NCBI GenBank assembly: GCA_964415365.1
Contig: CAYPYW010000009.1
Coordinates: forward strand, 25,224-89,223
Origin: Hydromicrobium sp964415365
Lineage (GTDB): Bacteria > Actinomycetota > Humimicrobiia > Humimicrobiales > Humimicrobiaceae
Direction of reading: 5' to 3'
Length of the DNA: 64,000 nucleotides
How positions within the stretch are numbered: position 1 is the stretch's first letter; each line of letters starts with the position of its first letter. Positions 17,849-26,411 of this stretch are shown here, in pieces. The position numbers and the translations under genes were made by a program. The notes beneath the pieces were generated by a model, which was not told the origin of the DNA, searched no databases, and was given only the letters and a program-made list of their open reading frames with translations.

Positions 17849-19279
17849 ATGCAAGAGCAAATTAAAAAAGAAGGAAAACTTTATCCTCTTGATACCAGTA
17901 AATTGGAGAGAATACCTCCTTATAATATAGAAGCTGAAGAGTCTCTGCTGGGTTCTATGTTGATTTCAAAGGATGCCATAGTATCGGTTTTTGAAATTGT
18001 AGATGCCGGAGATTTTTATAGAAAATCCAACCAGGAAGTTTTTAATACAATAGTGGAGTTGTATGTGAAAGGAGAACCGGCTGATCCTATAACTGTGGCA
18101 GATCATCTTAGCAAAAAGGGGCTGCTGGATGAAGTAGGAGGGAAAACTTTTATCCATTCTCTTATAAGTAATATTCCTCTGGCTGCTAATGCCCAGTACT
18201 ATGCACAGATTGTAAGAAATCATTCTATTTTAAGAAAACTAATTTATGCTGCTACCGAGATAGCGACTATGGGCTATGAAGTTCCTGAGGATCTGCAGTC
18301 AACTGTGGATAAGGCGCAGCAGCTGATATTTTCTGTGTATAAAGATTTAAGCAGAGGAAGTTCGAGAGGAAGAAGTGCAATAATGAAAGATCTGGTTTCC
18401 GAAGCTTATGAGTTAGTGGAACTTTTACATGAAGCCGGCTCGGATATATCCGGTATACCGTCAGGGTATATAGATTTTGATCACTTGACTTCAGGTTTTC
18501 AGAATTCTGATTTAATTGTTATAGCGTCGAGACCGGGAATGGGTAAAACTTCATTTGTTTTGGGTATGGCCAGGAATATTGCGTTGAGAGCAAAAATCCC
18601 GGTAGCTGTTTTCTCACTGGAGATGTCAAAGCAGCAGGTAGCACAAAGATTGATGAGCGCGGAATCAAAAATAAATCTGCATAATCTAAGAAAAGGAAAA
18701 GTCAAGGATGATGAGTGGACTCAACTGGCAAGAGCGGTTGAGAGACTGTCAGAGTGTAAGATATATATAGATGATACTGCATTTTTAACTGTGATGGATC
18801 TGAGAGCCAGAGCCCGAATGATGGTCAGTACCAATGATGTAAAATTAATAATTGTTGATTATCTCCAGCTTATGCAGTCCACTACGAATTACAGAGGCAA
18901 TAAAGTACTTGAGATCACAGAAATATCACAGAACCTAAAAGGTATTGCAAAGGAATTAAATATTCCGGTAATAGCGGTATCCCAGCTTTCAAGAGAGGTG
19001 GAGAAGAGGGATAGAAAGAGACCGTTTCTTGCAGATTTAAGGGAATCAGGCTCCATTGAGCAGGATGCAGATCTGGTAGCATTTATATATAGGGATGATT
19101 ATTATGAAGAAGATGAAAGTAAACACACCGGGAAAGCCGAAATTATAATAGCCAAGCACAGGAATGGCCCTATAGGTAGGGTAGATATGCGATTCAATAA
19201 GGAGTTTGCATTATTTTCAAATTTAAGTAAGCCTTATCAGACTGAAGACAGTTATCAGGCGGAAGACAGGAGTGAATAA
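17849..19279 (+). CDS. dnaB: Replicative DNA helicase DnaB
   Basis: The 476-residue protein has the N-terminal DnaB domain (PPYNIEAEESLLGSMLISKD) and the RecA-like motor domain. Walker A is ASRPGMGKTSF, Walker B is KLIIVDYLQLMQ, and the later SQLSREVEKR and DLRESGSIEQDADLVAFIYR motifs carry the arginine finger region. The hexameric helicase unwinds DNA at the fork and recruits primase. It begins 3 nt after rplI, as in Bacillota, and leads directly into purA. No intein is visible, although DnaB is a common intein host. Confidence 0.96.
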   Translation: MQEQIKKEGKLYPLDTSKLERIPPYNIEAEESLLGSMLISKDAIVSVFEIVDAGDFYRKSNQEVFNTIVELYVKGEPADPITVADHLSKKGLLDEVGGKTFIHSLISNIPLAANAQYYAQIVRNHSILRKLIYAATEIATMGYEVPEDLQSTVDKAQQLIFSVYKDLSRGSSRGRSAIMKDLVSEAYELVELLHEAGSDISGIPSGYIDFDHLTSGFQNSDLIVIASRPGMGKTSFVLGMARNIALRAKIPVAVFSLEMSKQQVAQRLMSAESKINLHNLRKGKVKDDEWTQLARAVERLSECKIYIDDTAFLTVMDLRARARMMVSTNDVKLIIVDYLQLMQSTTNYRGNKVLEITEISQNLKGIAKELNIPVIAVSQLSREVEKRDRKRPFLADLRESGSIEQDADLVAFIYRDDYYEEDESKHTGKAEIIIAKHRNGPIGRVDMRFNKEFALFSNLSKPYQTEDSYQAEDRSE

Positions 19280-19280
19280 A

Positions 19281-20608
19281 ATGCCTAGTATAGCTATTAT
19301 TGGTTCTCAATGGGGTGATGAAGGGAAAGGGAGGATTGTTGATTTACTTTCAAGCCGGGTAGATATGGTAGTGAGGTTTCAGGGCGGAAATAACGCTGGC
19401 CATACAGTAGTAAAGGGAAATGACCAGTTCAAACTTCATCTGATTCCGTCAGGAATTTTGTATCCTGATGTTATCTGTATCATAGGAAACGGCGTGGTAT
19501 TAAATCCCGAAGTGCTGATAGAAGAACTGGACAGCCTGGAAAGCAAAGGGATAAGTACTGATAATTTAAGAATAAGTTGTAATGCACATCTGGTTATGCC
19601 CTACCATATAATTCTGGATAAAGCCGGTGAACACAGGCTGGGTAAATCTAAAATTGGTACCACCCATAAAGGTATAGGGCCTGTATATGCTGATAAGGCG
19701 CTGAGATCGGGTATTAGGACACAGGACTTGCAGGATTTAAAGATATTCAGGGCTAAACTGGAAGCATCCCTGAAGTTAAATAATGCAATCATAGATAAAA
19801 TTTACGGACTGGAACCTCTTAACCCTGATGAAGTTTTCGACAGATATGTGCAATATGGAAAACGAATTGAAAAATATATAATTGATACTACATTCTTGAT
19901 AAATGAAGCCTTAGATAGAAATAGAAGAGTACTATTCGAAGGCGCACAGGGTACTATGCTGGATATTGATCACGGGACATACCCCTATGTAACTTCTTCT
20001 TCTACTATTGCTGGCGGCATATGTGTAGGTGCGGGGGTCGGTCCTGGCAGATTGGACGAAATAATCGGCGTAGTTAAAGCATACACTACGAGAGTTGGTT
20101 CTGGTCCTTTCCCAACTGAAGAAACTAGTAAAATTGGTGAGTATATGCGGGAGAAAGGTTATGAGTACGGGACTACTACAGGAGGCCGAGGAGATGTGGA
20201 TGGCTGGATGCTATTATACTGAAGTATTCAGTTATGGTAAACACCATTGAGGGTGTTGCGTTAACCAAGCTGGATGTACTTACCGGTTTGAAAAAAATAA
20301 AAATTTGTACTGGTTATAAATATGAAGGCAAGATTTATAATGACATGCCCTGCCACCAGACTATTCTGCATAAGTGTCAGCCTGTATATGAAGAATTCGA
20401 ATGCTGGAATGAAGATATAAGCAGGGTAAGGAATTTTGAGGATCTCCCCAAACAAGCTCAGGATTATATAAAAAATATCGAAAGAATTATAAAAGTCCCT
20501 GTTTCAATGGTAAGTGTGGGTGCTGAAAGAAGTAAAATCATTGTAAGGGACGATAATCTCCGAAGCAGATTATTTGATCAAACCAGGAGATCGACACTTA
20601 TAGTTTAA
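19281..20608 (+). CDS. purA: Adenylosuccinate synthetase, split by a one-base frameshift
   Basis: The first part reads PSIAIIGSQWGDEGKGRIV (GTP site), FQGGNNAGHTVV and GAQGTMLDIDHGTYPYVTSS. Around 20181-20184 one base is missing: in the original frame the next codons give GGRGDVDGW and end at TGA 20220-20222. Shifting by one base restores GRPRRCGWLDAIILKYSV, the expected PurA sequence, which continues through EGVALTKLDVLTGLKKIK to the end. The rejoined protein is about 440 residues, normal for the family. PurA makes adenylosuccinate from IMP and aspartate. Because purA is usually essential, a sequencing error is the likely cause. The ATG at 19281 is preferred over GTG 19272 because AGGAG lies 8 nt before it. 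Confidence 0.9.
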
Positions 20609-20635
20609 TAAATATAATAAAGATAAAGGAACAAG

Positions 20636-21925
20636 TTGAGAATACTGGTAATAGGTGGTGGGGGCAGGGAACACTGCCTGATCTGGAAAATTTCAAAGAG
20701 TCCTCTGGTAGAAAAAATATATGCAGCTCCAGGTAATGCAGGTATAAACAGGATTGCTGAATGCATCGATATAAACACATCAAAAACCAATTTTGACAGG
20801 CTTTTAGAGCTGGTAGAAGATAAGGGAATAGATTTAACTGTAGTAGGTCCGGAAGCACCGCTTGTAGAAGGGATAGTTGATTATTTTAATCAGAAAGGGT
20901 TCAGGATTTTTGGACCCGGTAAACAGGCTGCTGCGATGGAAGGCAGTAAAGTTTTTGCCAAAGAATTACTCCAGAAAAATAATATCCCTACTCCGGATGG
21001 AATTGTTTTTAAAAGGGAGAATTATGAGGAAGCAATAGATTACATTGATAAAAGGAGTAAATTCCCGGTAGTCGTGAAAGCCGATGGTCTGGCAGCTGGG
21101 AAAGGTGTAGTTATAGCCAGTGATGAAGGCCAGGCTATTGAAGCGATCAAAGATTGTTTTGTAAAAGATAAGTTCGGCAGCTCGGGAAACAGGATAATAA
21201 TTGAGGATTTCTTGAGCGGCTATGAGGTGTCTATCCTGTGCCTTTGTGACGGCAGAAAAATTGTTCCAATGGCTCCTGCTCAGGACTATAAAAGAATCTT
21301 TGATAATGACAGAGGAAAAAACACCGGTGGTATGGGTAGTTACAGTCCTGTACCTGTGGTAGGAAATCAAATTTACGATCAGATTTTAAATAAGATTATC
21401 TTTCCCACAGGTGCCGCAATGGTAAGGGAAAATATAATATACAGGGGAGTTCTTTACGCCGGGATACTGGTTAGTGATGGCAAACCCTACCTTCTTGAAT
21501 ATAACTGCAGGTTTGGGGATCCTGAAACACAGGTGGTGCTGCCAAGATTGGAAGATGATCTGGTGCCACTGCTTCTGGAGTGTACAGAAGGAAATTTGAG
21601 TACGGAAAAACTTAAGTGGGATGAAAATAAGTGCATATGTGTTGTAGCAGCGTCTGAAGGGTATCCGGAAAGTTCCTCTAGCGGTGATATAATTGAGGGT
21701 TTAGATTATTATGAGGGTAGTGATGATATAATTATTTTTCATGCCGGAACAAAAATAGAAAATGGCAATGTAGTAACTAATGGGGGGAGAGTTCTGGGAG
21801 TTGTCTCCGGGGCTGGCAGTTTTAAGGAAGTAAGGGAAAAAGTATATTCAGCGATGGAGAGAATAAAATTTAGAGGAATTCAGTATAGAAGAGATATTGC
21901 GTTAAAAGCGGAAGGGAGCGAATGA
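20636..21925 (+). CDS. purD: Phosphoribosylamine-glycine ligase
   Basis: The 429-residue ATP-grasp enzyme starts MRILVIGGGGREHCLIWKI and has VVGPEAPLVEGIVDYF, the ATP-grasp segments VVVKADGLAAGKGVVIA and IIEDFLSGYEVS, and the metal-binding LEYNCRFGDPETQVVLP. It joins glycine to phosphoribosylamine in de novo purine synthesis. TTG 20636 is the start, with AAAGGA 5 nt upstream. It follows purA by 27 nt and overlaps purE by 4 nt, making a purA-purD-purE unit. Confidence 0.95.
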   Translation: MRILVIGGGGREHCLIWKISKSPLVEKIYAAPGNAGINRIAECIDINTSKTNFDRLLELVEDKGIDLTVVGPEAPLVEGIVDYFNQKGFRIFGPGKQAAAMEGSKVFAKELLQKNNIPTPDGIVFKRENYEEAIDYIDKRSKFPVVVKADGLAAGKGVVIASDEGQAIEAIKDCFVKDKFGSSGNRIIIEDFLSGYEVSILCLCDGRKIVPMAPAQDYKRIFDNDRGKNTGGMGSYSPVPVVGNQIYDQILNKIIFPTGAAMVRENIIYRGVLYAGILVSDGKPYLLEYNCRFGDPETQVVLPRLEDDLVPLLLECTEGNLSTEKLKWDENKCICVVAASEGYPESSSSGDIIEGLDYYEGSDDIIIFHAGTKIENGNVVTNGGRVLGVVSGAGSFKEVREKVYSAMERIKFRGIQYRRDIALKAEGSE

Positions 21926-22386
21926 TGGCAAGCAGTGATAAAAAAGTTGCTGTAGTGATGGGCAGCATTTCTGATGAAATTGTGATGAAGAAGGCTTCGG
22001 ATGTTTTGAAGGAATTTGGAGTGGAATATGAGGTAAATATACTTTCAGCACATAGAATGCCGGATAAGACAAGAGAATTTGCTAAAAGTATAAAAGATAG
22101 GGGAATAGAAGTAATAATTGCCGGGGCGGGGAAGGCAGCGCATCTTCCGGGTGTGATTGCTTCTTATACTACAGTTCCGGTAATAGGTGTTCCCATCAAC
22201 ACATCCGACTTAGGTGGGCTGGATTCTCTACTTTCTATAGTACAGATGCCTTCGGGAGTTCCTGTTGCCTGTATGTCCATAGATGGTGCAAAAAACGCAG
22301 CGTTTCTTGCTATTCAAATACTTGCCTTGAAATATGATGACCTGGCAGAGAAACTGAATAAATATAAAATTAAGTTAGAACGTTGA
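21922..22386 (+). CDS. purE: N5-carboxyaminoimidazole ribonucleotide mutase (PurE)
   Basis: The 154-residue protein has VVMGSISDEIVMKKA, then LSAHRMPDKTREFA and IAGAGKAAHLPGVIASYT, the substrate-binding elements of PurE, and VPINTSDLGGLDSLLSIVQM near the end. It interconverts N5-CAIR and CAIR in purine synthesis. The Ser-Asp pair usually followed by Trp in class I PurE is followed by Glu here, a minor change. The ATG overlaps the purD stop (ATGA). No purK is seen in this window. Confidence 0.94.
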   Translation: MMASSDKKVAVVMGSISDEIVMKKASDVLKEFGVEYEVNILSAHRMPDKTREFAKSIKDRGIEVIIAGAGKAAHLPGVIASYTTVPVIGVPINTSDLGGLDSLLSIVQMPSGVPVACMSIDGAKNAAFLAIQILALKYDDLAEKLNKYKIKLER

Positions 22387-22776
22387 CATGCAAGAATTTG
22401 GATAGTGATTGAATTATTAAAATTTTGTTAAAGTTTTTGTTTTATAGTTAATTTTTTTTAACGTTTCTGCTATCATTCCGCTTGATTTATAAAGTTGATA
22501 CATATCAGGTAGATTATTACAAAAAAGCAGTATTTTATGGGCAGATTACTATTATTGGGTAAAAGCTCTCGAGGTACCTTTTTTATTGGTCCTATTAAAG
22601 AAATATTTCCTGTACAGGCTAGCACTATTCTTATTGTTGCAACCGGTGGGCTGTTGTTATCGCCTGGTTATATCTGTGATAAAATTTTTACCTGATAGTA
22701 TCTTTATTGGTTTGCTGTTAATGTAAGATATATTTTTTATATATTTAAAAAGATGGATTATTAGGATGTCAGGTTA
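22387..22776. other. Intergenic stretch before pstB
   Basis: No supported gene. A 53-codon plus-strand frame begins at ATG 22537, contains STILIVATGGLLLSPGY and ends with a TGA near 22695. It could be a transmembrane gene remnant, but I recognise no family and see no good ribosome-binding site. The rest is AT-rich. Confidence 0.4.
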
Positions 22777-23559
22777 ATGAACGATAATAAAATAAAGATA
22801 AAGGTAAGAGATTATGGCTTTTATTATGGAACTACAAAAGTATTATCGGACATAAACATGGATGTTCAAGAAAATGCCATTACTGCAATAATCGGCCCAT
22901 CAGGATGTGGAAAAACTACATTCTTGCGGACTTTTAACAGAATGAATGAGCTGCTGCCAAATACCAGGGTGGAAGGTGAAATAATAGTTGATGAGATCGA
23001 TATATATAAAGATAATATCGATGTTGTAGATTTAAGGAAAAGGGTTGGGATGGTTTTTCAGAGACCAAATCCTTTCCCCAAAACTATTTACGAGAATATT
23101 ATTTATGGGCCCAGATTACATAGGAAATATACCAGAAAACAGCTGGATTCGATTGTAGAAAGCAGTTTGAAAAGAGCAGCTCTCTGGGATGAAGTAAAGC
23201 ACAAATTAAATACAAATGCTCTGGATCTTTCTGGCGGGCAGCAGCAAAGGCTGTGTATTGCCAGATTACTTGCTGTGAATCCTGAGATAATACTTATGGA
23301 TGAACCTGCTTCAGCGTTGGATCCTATCTCCACCCAGAAAATAGAGGATTTAATGGATGAACTTAAGGAGAATTACACTATAATAATAGTTACCCACAAT
23401 ATGCAACAGGCAGCAAGGGTATCAAATAAAGCAGCCTTTTTCCTTACCGAAGATATCCACAAGCCGGCTACATTGATTGAGTACGATGACACTAATAAGA
23501 TATTTACCAACCCCGGTGATAAAAGGACAGAAGATTATATAACAGGCAGGTTCGGCTAA
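22777..23559 (+). CDS. pstB: Phosphate ABC transporter ATP-binding protein PstB
   Basis: The 260-residue ATPase has Walker A (IIGPSGCGKTTFLRTFNRMN), the PstB-typical VGMVFQRPNPFPKTIYENI, the signature LSGGQQQRLCIARLLA, Walker B (EIILMDEPASALDP) and the switch His in VTHNMQQAARVS. NPFPK with the NRMNEL element is characteristic of PstB among ABC ATPases. It energises phosphate uptake with PstC and PstA. No pstS, pstC, pstA or phoU is present on either side, so it is a detached member of the system. It has a 390-nt upstream gap and its own transcription is likely. Confidence 0.91.
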   Translation: MNDNKIKIKVRDYGFYYGTTKVLSDINMDVQENAITAIIGPSGCGKTTFLRTFNRMNELLPNTRVEGEIIVDEIDIYKDNIDVVDLRKRVGMVFQRPNPFPKTIYENIIYGPRLHRKYTRKQLDSIVESSLKRAALWDEVKHKLNTNALDLSGGQQQRLCIARLLAVNPEIILMDEPASALDPISTQKIEDLMDELKENYTIIIVTHNMQQAARVSNKAAFFLTEDIHKPATLIEYDDTNKIFTNPGDKRTEDYITGRFG

Positions 23560-23584
23560 TTAGATGTAGATTAAATATTTGCTT

Positions 23585-23613
23585 TTGACATCTCATATCT
23601 CATACAATATAAT
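23585..23613 (+). promoter_or_regulatory. Consensus sigma-70-type promoter before greA
   Basis: TTGACA at 23585-23590 and TATAAT at 23608-23613 are both perfect hexamers with the ideal 17-nt spacer. Transcription would start near 23620, 90 nt before greA. It is the strongest promoter-like sequence I see in the window and could drive greA-lysS. Confidence 0.85.
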
Positions 23614-23709
23614 ACCTCAATTAAATAATTACATTATTGGCTGTTTCAGTACTGGAAATAAATACTAAAATATAACAACAAAGTTACTGGAATTAGGAGA
23701 AGAAGATAT

Positions 23710-24177
23710 ATGAAAGAATATCGTCTTACCAAAGAGGGTTATGAAGAATTGCTTAAAGAGAGAGAGGATCTCATAAACAACAAGCGAAAGGAGATTGCTG
23801 AAAGGCTGAAGGAAGCAAAGAATTCGGGGGGAGATTTAACCGAAAACTCCGAGTATGAATATGCCAAAAACGAACAAGCTTTTATAGAAGGCAGAATTGA
23901 GCAGATAAACGAGATTTTAAGCAATTATGTAATTATAGAGAAGAAAACCAGTAAAGGACTGGTTGAGCTAGGGACAATAGTGGTAGTAAAAGATGTAGAT
24001 AAGAAAAGGGATAAAGAGTTTAAAATAGTCAGCTCTATAGAATCTGATCCCGAAAAAAATAAAATTTCGGACGAATCTCCTATGGGAAAGGCACTGCTTA
24101 ATAAAAAAATCGGAGATGAGGTAGTAGTTAAAACTCCCGAGAATACTAAGAGATTAAAGATAATAAAAATCAAATGA
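23710..24177 (+). CDS. greA: Transcription elongation factor GreA
   Basis: The 155-residue protein has the N-terminal coiled coil (LTKEGYEELLKEREDLINNK, then ERLKEAKNSGGDLTENSEYE), whose tip holds the acidic DLTENSEY motif that enters the RNA polymerase secondary channel. The C-terminal FKBP-like domain ends with SPMGKALLNKKIGDEVVVKT. It stimulates cleavage of backtracked transcripts. It starts behind AGGAGAAG and lies 25 nt before lysS, a common pairing. Confidence 0.95.
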   Translation: MKEYRLTKEGYEELLKEREDLINNKRKEIAERLKEAKNSGGDLTENSEYEYAKNEQAFIEGRIEQINEILSNYVIIEKKTSKGLVELGTIVVVKDVDKKRDKEFKIVSSIESDPEKNKISDESPMGKALLNKKIGDEVVVKTPENTKRLKIIKIK

Positions 24178-24202
24178 AAACCGGGTTTACCGGTGAATAA
24201 TT

Positions 24203-25768
24203 ATGGAGAACAAGAAGAACAGCAAAACTTCAAACACAAATAATAATATGAACAGCAAGTTACTTGAGGCAAAGATCGAGTACTTGCTGGAATCAGAAGA
24301 ATCTCTGGCTGAGGCACTAAGGATAAAACTTAACAAGATAAAGGACCTGGAGAAAAGCGGTAAAAAAATTTATAGGAGCAGGTTTGATAAAAATTCCGAT
24401 ATAGTGGATATAAAAACGAAGTATTCCAGGCTTAAATCTGGTGAGAAATCTGATAGTGTTTTTAAAATAGCGGGGAGACTTGTAAGTTTTAGAAAACATG
24501 GTAAGGCAACTTTTTGTGATATAAAAGATTTCACAGATAAGATCCAGTTATACGTAAATCAGAAAAATATCGGAGAAGAAAAGTATGATGAGTTTTTAAA
24601 TCTGGATATCGGTGATTGGGTAGGCATAGAGGGAACTGTTTTTGTTACACATGCGGGAGAACTTTCCATAAGTGTTTCCCGGTTTGAACTATTAAGTAAA
24701 GCTATAAGGATACTTCCCGAGAAATGGCACGGGCTAAAGGACAAGGAATTAAGATACCGTCAGAGATATTTGGACTTCATTGTAAATCCTGAGGTAAAAA
24801 ATGTATTTTTAACCAGAGTCAAAGTAATAAATGCCATAAGAGAATTTTTAAATGACAACGGCTTTAAAGAGGTTGAAACACCAATGCTGCAGCCAATTCC
24901 GGGCGGCGCTACTGCAAGACCTTTCAAGACTCACCATAATGCTCTGGATATGGACCTTTATTTAAGGATTGCACCAGAATTATATTTAAAAAGGTTAATT
25001 ATCGGTGGGTTTGACAGGGTTTTTGAAATAAATAGAAATTTCAGAAATGAAGGGATATCCCACAAGCACAATCCGGAATTTACCATGCTGGAGTTTTACC
25101 AGGCTTATGCTGACTACAATGATATGATGGATCTAACCGAGAAACTTATAAAATTTGTTGCCATGAAGTCTATCAGCAAATTAACCACAAGCTACCGGGG
25201 AAGCAATATCGATTTTAGCAGAGAATGGAAAAGATTTACGATGCTAGAATCTATTTATAAGTTTGGTAAGATCAATATAAATCTTGACAGTAGCACAGAA
25301 GATTTATTATTGGTGGCTAAAGATCTAAATATTGAGATAGAAAAAAACTCCGGGAAGGGAAAGATTATAAATAAAATTTTTGAAACTGCAGTCGAACCCA
25401 AGCTTATACAACCTACTTTTATAAAGGATTATCCCATAGAAATTTCCCCACTGGCAAAAAGGCATCCCGAGAATGAAAATCTGGTTGAAAGATTTGAGCT
25501 GTTTATAGGAGGGGAAGAAATTGCAAATGCTTTTTCGGAGCTGATTGATCCCAGAGAGCAATTGGAGAGATTTAAAAATCAGGTGAAGAGCAAATCTGAA
25601 GAAGAGAGAATTACCGGTAAAATCGATGTGGACTTTCTTAAGGCGCTGGAATACGGAATGCCGCCCACAGGCGGAGAGGGAATCGGGATTGACAGACTGG
25701 TTATGGTGCTCACCAATAGTAGTTCTATCAGGGATGTAATTCTTTTTCCCCTTTTAAGATCTGAATAA
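24203..25768 (+). CDS. lysS: Lysyl-tRNA synthetase, class II
   Basis: The 521-residue enzyme has an N-terminal OB-fold anticodon domain (FKIAGRLVSFRKHGKATF) and the class II catalytic core. Motif 1 is in FLNDNGFKEVETPMLQPIPG, motif 2 in FEINRNFRNEGISHKHNPEF, and motif 3 in GGEGIGIDRLVMVLTNSSS. About 45 extra residues precede the OB fold, Asn- and Lys-rich at first. It charges tRNA-Lys. It follows greA in the same orientation and probably shares its promoter. Confidence 0.95.
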   Translation: MENKKNSKTSNTNNNMNSKLLEAKIEYLLESEESLAEALRIKLNKIKDLEKSGKKIYRSRFDKNSDIVDIKTKYSRLKSGEKSDSVFKIAGRLVSFRKHGKATFCDIKDFTDKIQLYVNQKNIGEEKYDEFLNLDIGDWVGIEGTVFVTHAGELSISVSRFELLSKAIRILPEKWHGLKDKELRYRQRYLDFIVNPEVKNVFLTRVKVINAIREFLNDNGFKEVETPMLQPIPGGATARPFKTHHNALDMDLYLRIAPELYLKRLIIGGFDRVFEINRNFRNEGISHKHNPEFTMLEFYQAYADYNDMMDLTEKLIKFVAMKSISKLTTSYRGSNIDFSREWKRFTMLESIYKFGKININLDSSTEDLLLVAKDLNIEIEKNSGKGKIINKIFETAVEPKLIQPTFIKDYPIEISPLAKRHPENENLVERFELFIGGEEIANAFSELIDPREQLERFKNQVKSKSEEERITGKIDVDFLKALEYGMPPTGGEGIGIDRLVMVLTNSSSIRDVILFPLLRSE

Positions 25769-25814
25769 AAGGATGCATTGCGCTGCTGATTTAAGTTTAT
25801 TCTTGTAAAAAAGG

Positions 25815-25823
25815 TGATATAAT
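25815..25823 (+). promoter_or_regulatory. Extended -10 promoter before mcsA
   Basis: TGATATAAT gives a perfect -10 at 25818-25823 with the TGn extension. The start point would be near 25830, about 40 nt before mcsA. It suggests that mcsA-mcsB-clpC is transcribed apart from greA-lysS. Confidence 0.6.
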
Positions 25824-25840
25824 TTTTCTGCAATTTAAAT

Positions 25841-25857
25841 AGTCAACTCTAGTTAAA
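25841..25857 (+). promoter_or_regulatory. CtsR-like heptad repeat before mcsA
   Basis: AGTCAAC, a 3-nt gap and AGTTAAA match the CtsR operator pattern (two direct RGTCAAA heptads spaced by 3 nt) at six of seven positions each. It lies just after the predicted transcription start, a repressing position. No ctsR gene is in the window, so the regulator would have to be elsewhere. Confidence 0.5.
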
Positions 25858-25871
25858 CTGGTGATTAAAAT

Positions 25872-26411
25872 ATGAACTGCGATTTTTGTCATAAAAATGA
25901 AGCTACCGTTCATCTAATGAAGGTTCAGGGCGCAAGTGTGGAAAGAATCAATATATGCAAGGAATGTGCAAAGGATTTTTCTTTTTTCAGTGAGGAAGAT
26001 TTTTACAATGATCTTGCAAGAATCCTTTATAAATTTTTCCATGTAGGTGTTAATGAGCACCATTCCGGCAAGGATAAGAAAACACTAAGAAGTATAAGTT
26101 ATGGGAGGAACAGGAAATGTTCTTTTTGTGGTATAGATTTAAAAACCATTAAGAAAATAGGGAGAGTCGGCTGCAGCAATTGCTATATTGAATTTAAGGA
26201 TGTGCTATTTCCCATAATAAAATCTATTCAGGGGAGCCTTGAAAATAAAGGTAAAATTCCTGTAAACACCAATAGAAAAATCAAGCTTGAAAAGAATATC
26301 AGAGACTTGAGATGCAAGCTTAAAAATGAGGTAATGGTTGAAAATTTCGAAGAGGCTGCAAGGATAAGAGACAGAATAAAAAAGCTGGAGAAGAGTATAT
26401 ATGGTCGGTAA
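25872..26411 (+). CDS. mcsA: McsA-like zinc protein with UVR motif
   Basis: The 179-residue protein has four CxxC pairs: C3/C6, C29/C32, then one in RKCSFCGI and one in GCSNCYIEF, enough for two zinc sites. It ends with a UVR helix pair (KLKNEVMVENFEEAARIRDR, then IKKLEK), the motif shared with UvrB and UvrC. In Bacillota McsA activates the arginine kinase McsB and helps deliver substrates to ClpC during protein stress. It overlaps mcsB by 11 nt. The ctsR gene that normally precedes it is missing. Confidence 0.9.
   Translation: MNCDFCHKNEATVHLMKVQGASVERINICKECAKDFSFFSEEDFYNDLARILYKFFHVGVNEHHSGKDKKTLRSISYGRNRKCSFCGIDLKTIKKIGRVGCSNCYIEFKDVLFPIIKSIQGSLENKGKIPVNTNRKIKLEKNIRDLRCKLKNEVMVENFEEAARIRDRIKKLEKSIYGR

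Noticed and set aside
20234..20608. An independent small gene after purA
   Set aside because: Its sequence is the PurA C-terminus and it joins the upstream part when one base is added.
22537..22695. A 53-codon membrane protein gene before pstB
   Set aside because: There is no ribosome-binding site and no recognisable family; it may be a remnant or chance.
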